From Giardia muris (lineage: Eukaryota > Fornicata > Diplomonadida > Hexamitidae), in assembly GCA_006247105.1 (NCBI GenBank), contig CM016925.1:558001-622000 (forward strand): a stretch of DNA of 64,000 nucleotides, given 5' to 3'. The position numbers and the translations under genes were made by a program. Below are positions 7,761 to 16,954 of this stretch, piece after piece. The notes under the pieces were generated by a model, which did not search any database, was not told where the DNA came from, and saw nothing but the letters and a program-made list of their open reading frames with translations. Numbering within the stretch: the first letter of the stretch is position 1; each line of letters opens with the position of its first letter.

Positions 7761-10610
7761 ATGACTCAAGACGAGCTTCTAGACAACCTGGGCGTGATTA
7801 TCCAGAGCCTAACGCCACATGCATCGATTACAACCGCCCCAACTGTCGAGGCTCCGACCGTCCATCTCTCGAGCATCTGGCGCTTCTTTGACGCCCCATA
7901 TGGACATCCCACCTTCCTTCAATGCGCAGATGGATCCGTGGTCCGGCGTTACTGGAAACCCACTCTGTCGGCCCTCCATCTGGAGGTTGAGCCGAGTCCT
8001 GACTTAGACTCTCCATTACCCCCCAGGTTCTCGACTCTAACTTATTGCGAGACCTTACCTATCTCCGAACGAATGCCCCTCATCGACACGATCAAGCACT
8101 TAGCGCGAGTGCATCCGATCCTCTCCGAGGCGACGGTCCGTGACCTCCGGAGTACTTCATGGATCTCGGTCGTTTGGACTCAAATAGGTATGGATCCGCG
8201 CCTCAATACTCTCCAGCGAGGGAGCCTCCTCATGTTTTACAAGATTGCTTCACCTCAAGTCCTGGGCTGGATGTCCCGGCATCCATCCGAGAAGACCGTT
8301 CAGCAGGTCGTCTCGTTCTCTTATACACGGTTCTATTGCGAGGCGATGCGGAAGGGTCTCTTCTCTCCGTACACCCTCGAGATGTATAATGCCCAGCAAC
8401 CCAGTAAGTTTCCGTTCAAACAGCTGGCGTCTCAAGAAGAGCTGCGCCGATTGGACCGGGAGTATGTATATTATTGTTCCCAAACCTCCCAGCTCCCTAC
8501 CTTCAGCTCCGACTTTAACTGGGCTCATCGGGGGTTCTTCCCTGATCGGACCTTTTCACATATGACTACTCTCACCCGAGTACGGGCCACTAGTCAATAC
8601 ACTGGCCGGCGGCGACCATCCTTCAGAGGAGAGGAGGGCGATGTGAAGCCTATGGCCTCGCTAGGTGTTCATACTCTCACCGCTCATCCCGTCACATCAG
8701 ATATCCCGAGCTCTGGGCGTGTGATCGACCGGCGAGGGATGACACACTCCTTCCGTTGTCGGGAGGCCTTTTATTGTCATCATATATTACACGAGCCCGC
8801 ACCTAGTGCAATCTCGCAGTTAGACGCATACCTCTATTTTGTTCAGCACATTTCCATGCGGAATGGCTTTCAACTCTATGATTCCGAGGTGATTCTCTCA
8901 CCCTCATCAGACCCTGTTTCTCGCCATGTGGAAGGGTCACTAGGAGGAGAGACTGCTACCGATTCTATGTTCGGTCGGTCATGGGACCTATCCGTTCCTC
9001 CAGCATCTTTGGAGGATCTTTTCTACATTTTGCATTGTCTTGGATCGGCTACACCACGCGTTTTCCGCGAACTCCCCGTCTATTACCGCGTGCTTCTCAA
9101 CGTTCTCTACTTCAACAACTTGCATAAGTCTGTCAAGCGTGCCTTCCGTACTGATGAAGCCGGTTCCACGGTCGAGTCCGGGAATGATGAGCAAGAACGT
9201 CCAGCAGATACTCCTGGGACTCTACCGAACTATGTGGTTAAAATTCACCCCCCCTACACTGTCGCCTCCTTGAGGTACAACGACGATCCCCAATACTTTC
9301 ATCGTCTGCGGGAGCTAACGTTGAAGGACTTGAGACATGCTATCAGCAGCCTACTAAGCCTCTTCTTTGGGAATGAGCCGTATTTTCATCGCCTTCTCTC
9401 GAAGAAGCGACTTTCAGAATGCACCATTAATTATCTTAGCACCTCCCGACATTTTTCAAGCTTACGAGATGGTTCCCAGCCGAATCATCACGTAATTCTC
9501 ACACATCCTGTCTTTGAGCAATGCTCGAACGCCGCTGGACTACTGATCTCTACATATGAAGAGTTACATGCTTGGTCTGAACTGGTAGGGAGCTTACCCT
9601 CTAGTAGTTCCAAAGATCATGATGATTCCGGAGTATCCTCGGAATCCGAGCCAGTGTGTACACCGATACGCGAGAAGTTCGTATCTGGGACTTCGAATAA
9701 GTTTCTTTTGGACTTTGTCATGGATTTGCTATTGGATCTGGAAGATGGAGACGGTAAATCCGTCCCGGCTAGTATTAACGCAACCCCGATGACTATGTTC
9801 GTCCCCACCTCGGAAGAGAGTGATGACGCGCACAACTATTTCGTATTTGATGACAATAGACACCATCCTAACTCCGTGACAAACCCCATCCGTAAAGTTT
9901 ATCACAACTTCGTCGTGCATCTCTGGAGGAACTTCATGCATCGTGTCATGCATTCACCCGTCATCTATCTGACTTTCTATCGGCGAAGGAGTTCTCTCTA
10001 TCGGCATATCTACTCTCGTGACCCAGGTATGTCGGCCGTGAGTGCCATTGTTGGCGGTGTTGCTGAACGGTTCGTCTCCGATCAGAAAATATACGAGCGC
10101 TTATTGACATACCAAAACGAGCACAACATCTCGGACTTCACTGATATCGCTTCCACGGCGATCGGCTTCTTAACGTCCAGAACTCTAGTCAATAGCGTCC
10201 GCCTGAGCTTTCTAGGCTGTGTCCCACTTGACGTCCTGCGCCTCAACCTCGATTTTCTCTCCCTGACAGATAATAGTCCCGCTCGGATCGCAGATCTCCT
10301 TCGGAAGAGTGAGCCATTAATTGTTAAGGGTCAGGACTACGATCCCATATACCACGTCTTCTTGAAGATCATTTTGGAGCACGTGCAACCATATAATGAC
10401 CTGACTGCCCTCTTCCCCCAACAACGCGAGTGGGTTGCCGTCGCCTCTATACGGCAGACGGCCCCTCTTCGCTTCATGGACACCGTCGATGATAGCGCCT
10501 TGCCAGTGAAAACGGATGAGCAGAAGAATGATGCTGCTCGTAGGCGAGCAAGCTCAGTGACAACCCGAGAATCGGCACGTGGACTGGGAGGAACTCGGTC
10601 GCAGAAGTAA
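7761..10610 (+). CDS. Large protein with a DUF789-like N-terminal region
   Basis: A 949-residue soluble protein without signal peptide or clear membrane segments. Residues about 35-170 recall the plant DUF789 family in several ordered blocks: an aromatic 'IWRFFDAPYG' block, 'VVRRYWKPTLSALHL', a 'LTYCETLPISERMPLID' block, then 'STSWISVVWTQIG', comparable to the SWMSVAW-type core of DUF789. The remaining 780 residues are not recognised and hold an acidic/Ser stretch near 610-640. The similarity comes from memory of the family pattern and was not searched. The ATG is preceded by an A7 tract, and the TAA lies inside an AGTAAA poly(A) signal. Function unknown. Confidence 0.75.
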   Translation: MTQDELLDNLGVIIQSLTPHASITTAPTVEAPTVHLSSIWRFFDAPYGHPTFLQCADGSVVRRYWKPTLSALHLEVEPSPDLDSPLPPRFSTLTYCETLPISERMPLIDTIKHLARVHPILSEATVRDLRSTSWISVVWTQIGMDPRLNTLQRGSLLMFYKIASPQVLGWMSRHPSEKTVQQVVSFSYTRFYCEAMRKGLFSPYTLEMYNAQQPSKFPFKQLASQEELRRLDREYVYYCSQTSQLPTFSSDFNWAHRGFFPDRTFSHMTTLTRVRATSQYTGRRRPSFRGEEGDVKPMASLGVHTLTAHPVTSDIPSSGRVIDRRGMTHSFRCREAFYCHHILHEPAPSAISQLDAYLYFVQHISMRNGFQLYDSEVILSPSSDPVSRHVEGSLGGETATDSMFGRSWDLSVPPASLEDLFYILHCLGSATPRVFRELPVYYRVLLNVLYFNNLHKSVKRAFRTDEAGSTVESGNDEQERPADTPGTLPNYVVKIHPPYTVASLRYNDDPQYFHRLRELTLKDLRHAISSLLSLFFGNEPYFHRLLSKKRLSECTINYLSTSRHFSSLRDGSQPNHHVILTHPVFEQCSNAAGLLISTYEELHAWSELVGSLPSSSSKDHDDSGVSSESEPVCTPIREKFVSGTSNKFLLDFVMDLLLDLEDGDGKSVPASINATPMTMFVPTSEESDDAHNYFVFDDNRHHPNSVTNPIRKVYHNFVVHLWRNFMHRVMHSPVIYLTFYRRRSSLYRHIYSRDPGMSAVSAIVGGVAERFVSDQKIYERLLTYQNEHNISDFTDIASTAIGFLTSRTLVNSVRLSFLGCVPLDVLRLNLDFLSLTDNSPARIADLLRKSEPLIVKGQDYDPIYHVFLKIILEHVQPYNDLTALFPQQREWVAVASIRQTAPLRFMDTVDDSALPVKTDEQKNDAARRRASSVTTRESARGLGGTRSQK

Positions 10611-10611
10611 A
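10606..10611 (+). terminator. Poly(A) signal AGTAAA overlapping the stop codon
   Basis: AGTAAA, a perfect match to the Giardia AGTRAA poly(A) signal, contains the TAA stop codon of the 949-residue protein. Overlap of stop and poly(A) signal is common in Giardia. Confidence 0.65.
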
Positions 10612-10639
10612 GGGTTCATGGCTCAATGGTCTTTCACTC

Positions 10640-10855
10640 TTATATCAACCTCCCTCTTAATGCTGCCATTCTCATTGGATAACCCTCGAGGTCCTTCGAG
10701 AGCATCCGGGAGATGAGAGGACCAAGCTCACTCCTTCCCTCGATGACTGGGGGCTCTTCCTCAGTGATGGCAGTTACCCTGAGGAAAGGAAGCCTTCCAG
10801 TGTATAACTCATATCCCATCACTCCCATGGCCCAGACGTCCCCACTACATCTAGC
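10640..10855 (-). pseudogene. NEK-type kinase remnant (C-lobe only)
   Basis: The minus-strand frame encodes GDVWAMGVMGYELYTGRLPF, then a segment ending LISRMLSKDLEGYP, the last part of a NEK-type kinase C-lobe. It matches the intact kinase at 23463-25319 (VDVWALGVIGYELCTGRLPF ... LISRMLSKDPEDRP), and the DNA is visibly similar too. The N-lobe, HRD and DFG motifs are missing. The tail has decayed: the kinase ends DRPTAREVLEEAE and this copy ends EGYPMRMAALRG. Just beyond the VWAMG end the sequence turns into the antisense of the neighbouring VSP, so this is a fragment fused head-to-head with it and not a gene. Confidence 0.75.
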
Positions 10856-10972
10856 CCAGTGCAGTACTCGGGACGATCGACCGCTCCTCCGGGAGGGCAG
10901 TACCGGAGATCGACGTCCTCGAGGGCTCGGTGGAGGTGAAGAACGCGAGAGCCCTCTCGTGTACGGAAGGAG
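10800..10972 (+). repeat. Kinase/VSP chimeric junction repeat, copy 1
   Basis: About 172 bp spanning the kinase remnant, the breakpoint and the 5' end of the truncated VSP. The same stretch occurs at 26223-26394 in opposite orientation. Over the VSP-proximal 140 bp I count about three mismatches, with a few more in the kinase part. Similarity stops abruptly after GGAAGGAG, where the two VSPs diverge. Confidence 0.8.
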
Positions 10973-12492
10973 CCGGGACGGGGGAGTGCACAAGGGCGAG
11001 GACGACGTGCAATGTACAGAACTGTCAGACGTGCAACTCTGCTGACAGCACGAAGTGCGACACCTGCGAGGACGGCTTCTATCCTTCAACTGACAAGACC
11101 TCCTGCATCACCTGCCCCACTGGTTGCACGAAGTGCTCTGATGCCAACACCTGCTCGGAGTGCGGTCCCGGCTTCATCATCGACACCGATAAGTGCGTCT
11201 CCTGCTCCAACCCGACTACTGGATACACCGGGAACGTCCAGAACTGTGCTGTTTGCACCGTCTCCAATAAGGCCCTGACCTGCACCAAGTGCAACCCCGG
11301 CTTCACCCTCTCAGATGACAAGTCGAACTGTGTGGCCTCGACTCCGACTCCAACTCCAACTCCTCCCTCTGCGTGCACCATCCAGAACTGTCAGACGTGC
11401 AACGACGACAACACGAAGTGCTTGACGTGCAACGAGAACTTCCTTCCGAAAGCTGACGGGACCTGCGTCTCCTGCACTGACCCCAAGTGCACCAACTGCG
11501 ACGTCGCTGCTGATGCCGGGAACGCCTGCTCCAAGTGCTCTGCCGGGTACAAGCTCGACACCGATACATGCGAGGCCTGCACCGTCAAGGACTGCAAGAC
11601 GTGCGACACAGACGAGAAGATCTGCACGAGCTGCGCCGACCTCGGGCTCGGGCTCATCTGCACGGGCTGCGAGACGGGCTACACCCCCATCGACGGGACC
11701 TGTCTGAAGAGCACGGATCCGATCGTCGGGGCCGTCGTGACGAGCACGGGCTGCAAGAACGGCTTCATGGACTACTTCGGGATCTGCCTCAGTCCCGAGA
11801 AGGCGGCCACCATCGGCCTCTGCTCCAAGAGCAACCAGTTCGTCGTCGGACAGGTCAGCGTCTGCAAGGAGTGTGGGAAGGGCTCTGTGCCCCTCGACGG
11901 GACCTGCACGCCCCTGAAGATGGTGAACACGGGGACGAGGCTGGCGAACACCAACATCTGCCTCGATGGGAGCGGGACGAAGGTCGGGACCTCTGCCACG
12001 AAGTGCGAGAAGTGCGCCGGGACCAACTACTTCCTCCTGAACGGGGGCTGCTACGACGCGGCCGGGACTGTTGGGGGCGCCATCTGCGATCCGAACGACG
12101 TCCAGACCGGAGCCTGCTCAACTGTCAAGGCTGACTCGGGCTTCTACCTCGACAACGGGAACATCGTCCAGTGCCCCGGGGGCTGCCAGTGCACCTCCTC
12201 CACCACCTGCACCGCCTGCACCTTCGGGTACGTCGCGGAGACGAGCGGGGCCACCACGACCTGCAAGGCGTGCTCATCGGTCATCTCGGGCTGCATGACG
12301 TGCACTGCCGACAAGTGCAACCTCTGCTGGGACGGCTCCACTCCCACCAAGGATGCCTGTCCCCCTCCCCCCTCCTCCAGCTCCTCGGGGCTCTCGGGGG
12401 GTGCCATTGCGGGGATCGTCATCGCCGTCCTGCTGGTCCTGGGGGGTCTCGGGGGCTTCCTCGGTTGGTGGTTCAGATGCAGGGGGAAGTGA
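10855..12492 (+). pseudogene. 5'-truncated variant-specific surface protein (silent VSP)
   Basis: The open frame starts after a TAG at 10852 and encodes a cysteine-rich VSP ectodomain with at least twenty CxxC motifs (CQTC, CDTC, CITC, CTKC and so on), a short Thr-Pro repeat, then a Ser-rich stalk, a hydrophobic anchor (GAIAGIVIAVLLVLGGLGGF) and a cytoplasmic tail ending CRGK. VSPs form the antigenic surface coat of Giardia. This copy has no signal peptide and no in-frame ATG before about 11766; the only early start-like codon is GTG at 10930. It is therefore probably not expressed as a surface protein and may serve as a sequence reservoir. The stop codon is followed by AGTGAG-like sequence and not a perfect AGTRAA. 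The upstream neighbour is a kinase fragment in opposite orientation. Confidence 0.85.
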
Positions 12493-12987
12493 GTGGATGT
12501 AGGCACTCCTCTCCTTCTCAGTGCTCTGGTCGTCCGATAGGATTCTTCTTCCTCACGAAGAAGGAGGGAGAGACTTCGGGATAAGTTCGATAGGCTCAAG
12601 AAGTCGACGAGACGTTTCTGAGAGGAGGTCTGGAGATGAGGAATGGAATGGGACTCAGAGGTGACGAGAAGACCTCTCCGAATCATCGGTTCGCGTTCTA
12701 TAGGGGCATTGGACTGGCATGACGTCTTGGGCTGTCACTCGCCCGGCTCTGTACCACATTCCTAGGATTGAAGATCGGGGCATGGAGAGGTCATCTTGGC
12801 ACCATCTCATTGGTGCAGTTCTTCCTGGTCCATCGCAATGATGTGGGGTCGTGGAGGCCGTCGTGATCGATAGCCGGAAGACGAGATGACTCGCACGTCT
12901 TCCGAAGCAGCTCGGTTAACTCTCCCCGCTTCTCTGTACATAGATGTGCTCACTTCCTAACGACAGAGTAAATCACGGAGAGCCTCG
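12493..12987. other. Gene-free stretch downstream of the VSP
   Basis: About 495 bp without an ORF that has a credible start, homology or composition. No tRNA-like cloverleaf or tandem repeat was recognised. It separates the VSP remnant from the cyclin gene and may be decayed accessory DNA. Confidence 0.4.
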
Positions 12988-13446
12988 ATGCAAAACCTCA
13001 TAACCACTATCCACATCATTCTGACGGAGCTATTCCAGATCCAGACATCAGAAAGGCGGTTCCGGCGTCGCTTCAAGCGGATCTGCCTCATCACATCGTG
13101 CGTCGACATGGAATGCATCGTGGCGATCCTATACCTCGCCCGGGCGATGCAGGGCGGGATGTCTGTCACCTCCAAGACCCTACACAATGCATTCTTCATC
13201 GCGCTGTCGATTGCCGTCTCATTGATGCGGGATTCGCCACCATCACTTCAGGTTTGGGCGAATTGTTTTTGGACTCGGGTGGATTCGAGTAAGGTCTTCG
13301 GAGCGCAGCTCATGTTTCTCAACTATGTGGACTGGTCCCTCTATGTCAATCGAGATGACATCATCGAGGTCGAGAGGTGCATAGATCTCATTAATTCGAC
13401 CTGCATACATGGGAATGAGGTCTCATCTGCCTCAGATCCAGAATAG
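12988..13446 (+). CDS. PHO80-like (Pcl-type) cyclin
   Basis: A 152-residue protein that fits the cyclin box of the PHO80/Pcl family: a helical block (CVDMECIVAILYLARAM), then 'TSKTLHNAFFIALSIAVSLM' in the place of the family's S..NVHRLLI..v.IA.K helix, and the closing 'QLMFLNYVDWSLYVNRDDI' resembling the LE..FL..LDF.L.V..E signature. Such cyclins bind and activate CDK5/Pho85-type kinases. It is near the minimum length for this domain. The ATG at 12988 is the first in frame. It lies between the VSP remnant and the WD40 gene on the same strand. Confidence 0.6.
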   Translation: MQNLITTIHIILTELFQIQTSERRFRRRFKRICLITSCVDMECIVAILYLARAMQGGMSVTSKTLHNAFFIALSIAVSLMRDSPPSLQVWANCFWTRVDSSKVFGAQLMFLNYVDWSLYVNRDDIIEVERCIDLINSTCIHGNEVSSASDPE

Positions 13447-13572
13447 CGGGAGGGTACACTAGTGGATATGAAGGAAGATACCCTGACCGCATCTATGTGT
13501 CTTGAGTAGCTGTCCATTCTATGTTATGTGTTGTTACGGTACTAGAAAACCTTCCAACCCTTCATTGTGAAT

Positions 13573-16374
13573 ATGAGCCGTCCAGTGACTGCATTGGGAT
13601 TTCATCACTCACGGTTGTGGTGTTCTGACGGCCAAACCCTCTGGAGTCCAAACAAGGACACACGTTATCAACTTACTTCTCGTGGTCAAGCGACTGCGAT
13701 CTGTTCGAATGGGGATACACTCCTGGTTGCCTGTAGTCGCTGCCTCTACGTCTTTCATGGGCGTGAGCATCTCAATCCACAGACAACGGAGGACTGTGAT
13801 GATATGGTACTGGATCTTGCTCCTTGGGAAGATGAGTGGTTACTGGTTCATGTCTCTGGCGTTATAAGCCGCTTCCAGGGGACGTATCAGGCAGTCGCCA
13901 GCATTCCAGGAGTGTTCTTCTCTGGATATGTTGAGTCTACTGGTGTTATTCTTATGGGAACTGCAGGCCCATCGTTCCTTCTCATCACGCCTAGTGGAGA
14001 AAGGATTTCCGTTACCACAGACGCATACCCCGTGTATTGTCTACAACTGATTAGAGATGATGAGGATCTCGTTGTCCTAGCCCTTTCTGGGAAGTCTGCT
14101 GAGTTGTTCATCTTCACTACAGCTTTCGTCCTGAAGGAACGGGTACGCATCATGTGTTCGTGCACACGCCTCCTGGTGGGTGCTTTGAACTCGCAACACA
14201 TCGTTCTTGGTGAGGAGAATGGGAATGTCCGCTGCTTCCTGCGTGAAAGAACTACGACGGTTGTTCCCCACTGCTTATTCCATGCGCACGTTGGTCCCAT
14301 TCGTTCCCTCATCCTGAAAGATGACGTTCTCTACTCTGGCGGCGAGGACGGGGCGCTCTTCAAATATTCCCTTACCCCTCTAAAGCTTACGAAGAAGACC
14401 CCAGATATCTTGTGGTCCTGCTTCTCATCTGATGCTAGCTGCCATGTCGGACGTGAGTGCTTGTGCGTCCAGTATCAAGGCGAGGAGGTGTGCGTTCCTC
14501 TGAGCGGCGAGAATATCCTTACAGCCTCAATAGCACGTGTAGATCGTTTAATAACCGTGTTATTGCCGCATACGCTGCACAATATTCAGCTATTCCGCTT
14601 CTTGACTCAACCGCTTCAGTTTCAGGGGAAGGAGGTATTGCGATTGGAGTCCTTCCAACATCCATACAATGTCATAGCATCTTGTCTTCTAAGTTCCACA
14701 GATGATGTAGTTCGAGCTGTGATAGCAACACATCCTGACGGGGTATTTGTTTTCGAGTCCTCCCGGGGAAAAGTCGCGATTCATGTACCGGAACAGATCG
14801 AGTTCCCCATCATTCCCCTTCGGAGTTCAGGATGCATGGAGCAGACACTCCGACAAACGAGTCGAACTACGGTTCTCACCTTAGCCCAGATCAAATATGG
14901 AGAAGACGTGGTGCTTGCCGCTGGAACGGCCATGGGGACCATACTCTTCTATATATTCAGTGCTGGGACTTTATCAGCCATACCTCCGGTTCTCTTGTGC
15001 AGAGACAAGGGAGATAAGATTAAGTGTGTCCGCTTTTGTTCTGATTCGGAGCCGCGTCTGCTTGTCACCACGCATTCCGGCACACTTGCTGATATTGCAA
15101 TACGCGTAGAAGACAAGAAAGTTTGCGTGACAGACTTCTTCCTAACCATACAACCGTGTCTAGTACAAGGGACGTTATTGCCCCCTGTTAATGGAACCGT
15201 TCTCATACATACCGGGTCCTATCTCTCCACATATTGCTTGACTACTCGCTCACTTATCCACCGGAAACTTTCTGAGGCCAAACTCGGACTCCTATCGTCT
15301 TCGAAGTCAGTTCAAACTCTATTGGAGCTCATGCCCGTATCATATCAGTCCGGCCACGGATCAGGAAAGTCGCTGACCTGCCTACTACGTCTTGAACCGT
15401 GGTGGGTATGTGGTACAGAATCTGGACGTATCGTCCTGGTCGCAGATAACCTACAGCTACGTCGCATATTGCACATCGATCAAGCGTCCATCAAGGACAT
15501 AGCTGTAGTATCAGTAAGCTCTGAGGCATGCACTCATTGTGTGATAGCAGCAGCTTCAATGTCCCGTATCATCTGTCTCCTAGTGAAGAGCACCGATGCG
15601 ACGGTCTCACTGGTTGGAATGACACAGCATCCATACCTCTGGCGAAACGCCAAGACGTCAGAGACTGATGTTCGTTACACCTGTGTCATGCCTATTCAAT
15701 CGACGAGTGTTTCGTGCGTTCTTTTCTGTTGCGGATCCAGCCTAGGAGAGCTGGCAGTCTTCTGTCTACACATCTCGAAACTATGCATCTACAAGCTTGA
15801 CAGTGTACGAATAGATGCCCTGCCTATGAGATTGCGGCCATCTAACTGTCGCGAAGTTCTACTCCTCGCGACAACTCGAGGGCTGATGAAGGTGATGATC
15901 GATCTTTCTGCACTGGAGAGCTTTCTCGAGACATCTCTAGCCATTCTCCCGTCACTTCGGTTAGACTTTCATGCACACTCAAGTCAACAACCCACAGTTC
16001 TCAGGACCATTGGGCAGGTCTCTGTCACTACTGTTCGCACCATCTACCAGGACGTCCGACGACAAGCCCTTGTGGACGCCATCTGGACTGAGAGGGGAAT
16101 CCTATTGCTGACAGACATTGGGTATTGTACCCTTCTCTCTCATATCGGAGACGTGCTAGCTGATAAGCATGTTTCCCCGGGAGGCTTCACTTGCGGCAGT
16201 CCAGATAAGGAGGGGGTCCTTGCCGTAGGCTGGGATCGGTTAGTCGTCCGCATCGAAGTGACCGAAAAAGGCTTGAACGTGCACCCTCTAGAGCGTCTTC
16301 CTCTCTACAAGATCCATGCGATGGTCGATGGAGTCGTCTGTGGTGCTGGGCTTCATCGACTGAGGCTACCTTGA
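13573..16374 (+). CDS. WD40-repeat protein (possibly WDR6/Trm734-like)
   Basis: A protein of about 933 residues made of beta-propeller-like repeats. The clearest blades are near residues 235-265 (HVGPIRSLILKDDVLYSGGE followed by DGALFKY) and an earlier AICSNGDTLLVACSRCLYVF. Length, two-propeller appearance and Leu/Val-rich blades recall WDR6/Trm734, the partner of the tRNA 2'-O-methyltransferase Trm7, but this is weak. The frame extends to a GTG at 13567; the first ATG is 13573, preceded by a short A/T-rich stretch. Only 12 bp separate its stop from the NAA20 start on the same strand. Confidence 0.7.
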   Translation: MSRPVTALGFHHSRLWCSDGQTLWSPNKDTRYQLTSRGQATAICSNGDTLLVACSRCLYVFHGREHLNPQTTEDCDDMVLDLAPWEDEWLLVHVSGVISRFQGTYQAVASIPGVFFSGYVESTGVILMGTAGPSFLLITPSGERISVTTDAYPVYCLQLIRDDEDLVVLALSGKSAELFIFTTAFVLKERVRIMCSCTRLLVGALNSQHIVLGEENGNVRCFLRERTTTVVPHCLFHAHVGPIRSLILKDDVLYSGGEDGALFKYSLTPLKLTKKTPDILWSCFSSDASCHVGRECLCVQYQGEEVCVPLSGENILTASIARVDRLITVLLPHTLHNIQLFRFLTQPLQFQGKEVLRLESFQHPYNVIASCLLSSTDDVVRAVIATHPDGVFVFESSRGKVAIHVPEQIEFPIIPLRSSGCMEQTLRQTSRTTVLTLAQIKYGEDVVLAAGTAMGTILFYIFSAGTLSAIPPVLLCRDKGDKIKCVRFCSDSEPRLLVTTHSGTLADIAIRVEDKKVCVTDFFLTIQPCLVQGTLLPPVNGTVLIHTGSYLSTYCLTTRSLIHRKLSEAKLGLLSSSKSVQTLLELMPVSYQSGHGSGKSLTCLLRLEPWWVCGTESGRIVLVADNLQLRRILHIDQASIKDIAVVSVSSEACTHCVIAAASMSRIICLLVKSTDATVSLVGMTQHPYLWRNAKTSETDVRYTCVMPIQSTSVSCVLFCCGSSLGELAVFCLHISKLCIYKLDSVRIDALPMRLRPSNCREVLLLATTRGLMKVMIDLSALESFLETSLAILPSLRLDFHAHSSQQPTVLRTIGQVSVTTVRTIYQDVRRQALVDAIWTERGILLLTDIGYCTLLSHIGDVLADKHVSPGGFTCGSPDKEGVLAVGWDRLVVRIEVTEKGLNVHPLERLPLYKIHAMVDGVVCGAGLHRLRLP

Positions 16375-16386
16375 AAAACGTTTGGA

Positions 16387-16920
16387 ATGACGACAGCACT
16401 CCGTCGTATGTCATATGACGATCTCTTCGAGGTGGCACACGTCAATATCGATCCTTTTACTGTCACGTTTGATCCTCCCTTCTATACGGAGTATCTCAGC
16501 CGCTTTCCTGAACAGTGCTTCATTTGTTCCTCGGCAACAGGGACCATCAAGGGGTACATGATCGGGAAGGATGAGGGATATGCTGAAAAGGATGAGTACC
16601 ACATTCATATCAGTGCCGTCACTGTTGCAGCAGAATATCGACGACAAGGCGTGGCTCGCCAACTCATCGAACGGCTCGAGGAGATTGGAGACGCGCTTGG
16701 CTGTACCTTCTGCGACCTGTTCGTTAAAGTCTCGAACGGGACTGCCGCTAAGCTTTATGAAGCGTTGAACTACGTGAAATACCGGGAGATCAGGAACTAC
16801 TATGGCACTGAGGACGGACTTGACATGCGGCACGCCCTCACTAAGGATGTAGATCGCAAGTCTGAAGGACCCCCGAAAGGCAATGGAGTATTGAACAAGT
16901 GGATCAACTACCCTCTTTAG
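16387..16920 (+). CDS. NAA20: NatB catalytic subunit, N-terminal acetyltransferase NAA20
   Basis: A 177-residue GNAT acetyltransferase. The start MTTALRRMSYDDLFEVAHVN aligns with eukaryotic Naa20 (MTTLR..T..DLF..N..N). FYTEYLSRFPE, then the acetyl-CoA-binding loop EYRRQGVARQLIERLEE, CDLFVKVSN and YYGTEDGLDMRHALTKD follow in the expected order. NatB acetylates N-termini starting Met-Asp, Met-Glu, Met-Asn and Met-Gln co-translationally. Length matches the family. An AAAAACG stretch precedes the ATG, only 12 bp after the WD40 stop. Confidence 0.92.
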   Translation: MTTALRRMSYDDLFEVAHVNIDPFTVTFDPPFYTEYLSRFPEQCFICSSATGTIKGYMIGKDEGYAEKDEYHIHISAVTVAAEYRRQGVARQLIERLEEIGDALGCTFCDLFVKVSNGTAAKLYEALNYVKYREIRNYYGTEDGLDMRHALTKDVDRKSEGPPKGNGVLNKWINYPL

Positions 16921-16954
16921 GAGATGACGGATGACAACTTACCACCTTCCCTTC

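Noticed and set aside
11535..12134. A 199-codon plus-strand ORF inside the VSP, Arg/Gly/His-rich
   Set aside because: Alternate frame of the GC-rich cysteine-repeat sequence; low-complexity composition.
13497..13510. Reverse match to part of the Giardia ncRNA 3' motif (TTGAGTA)
   Set aside because: Only seven bases agree, and no structured RNA is visible beside it.
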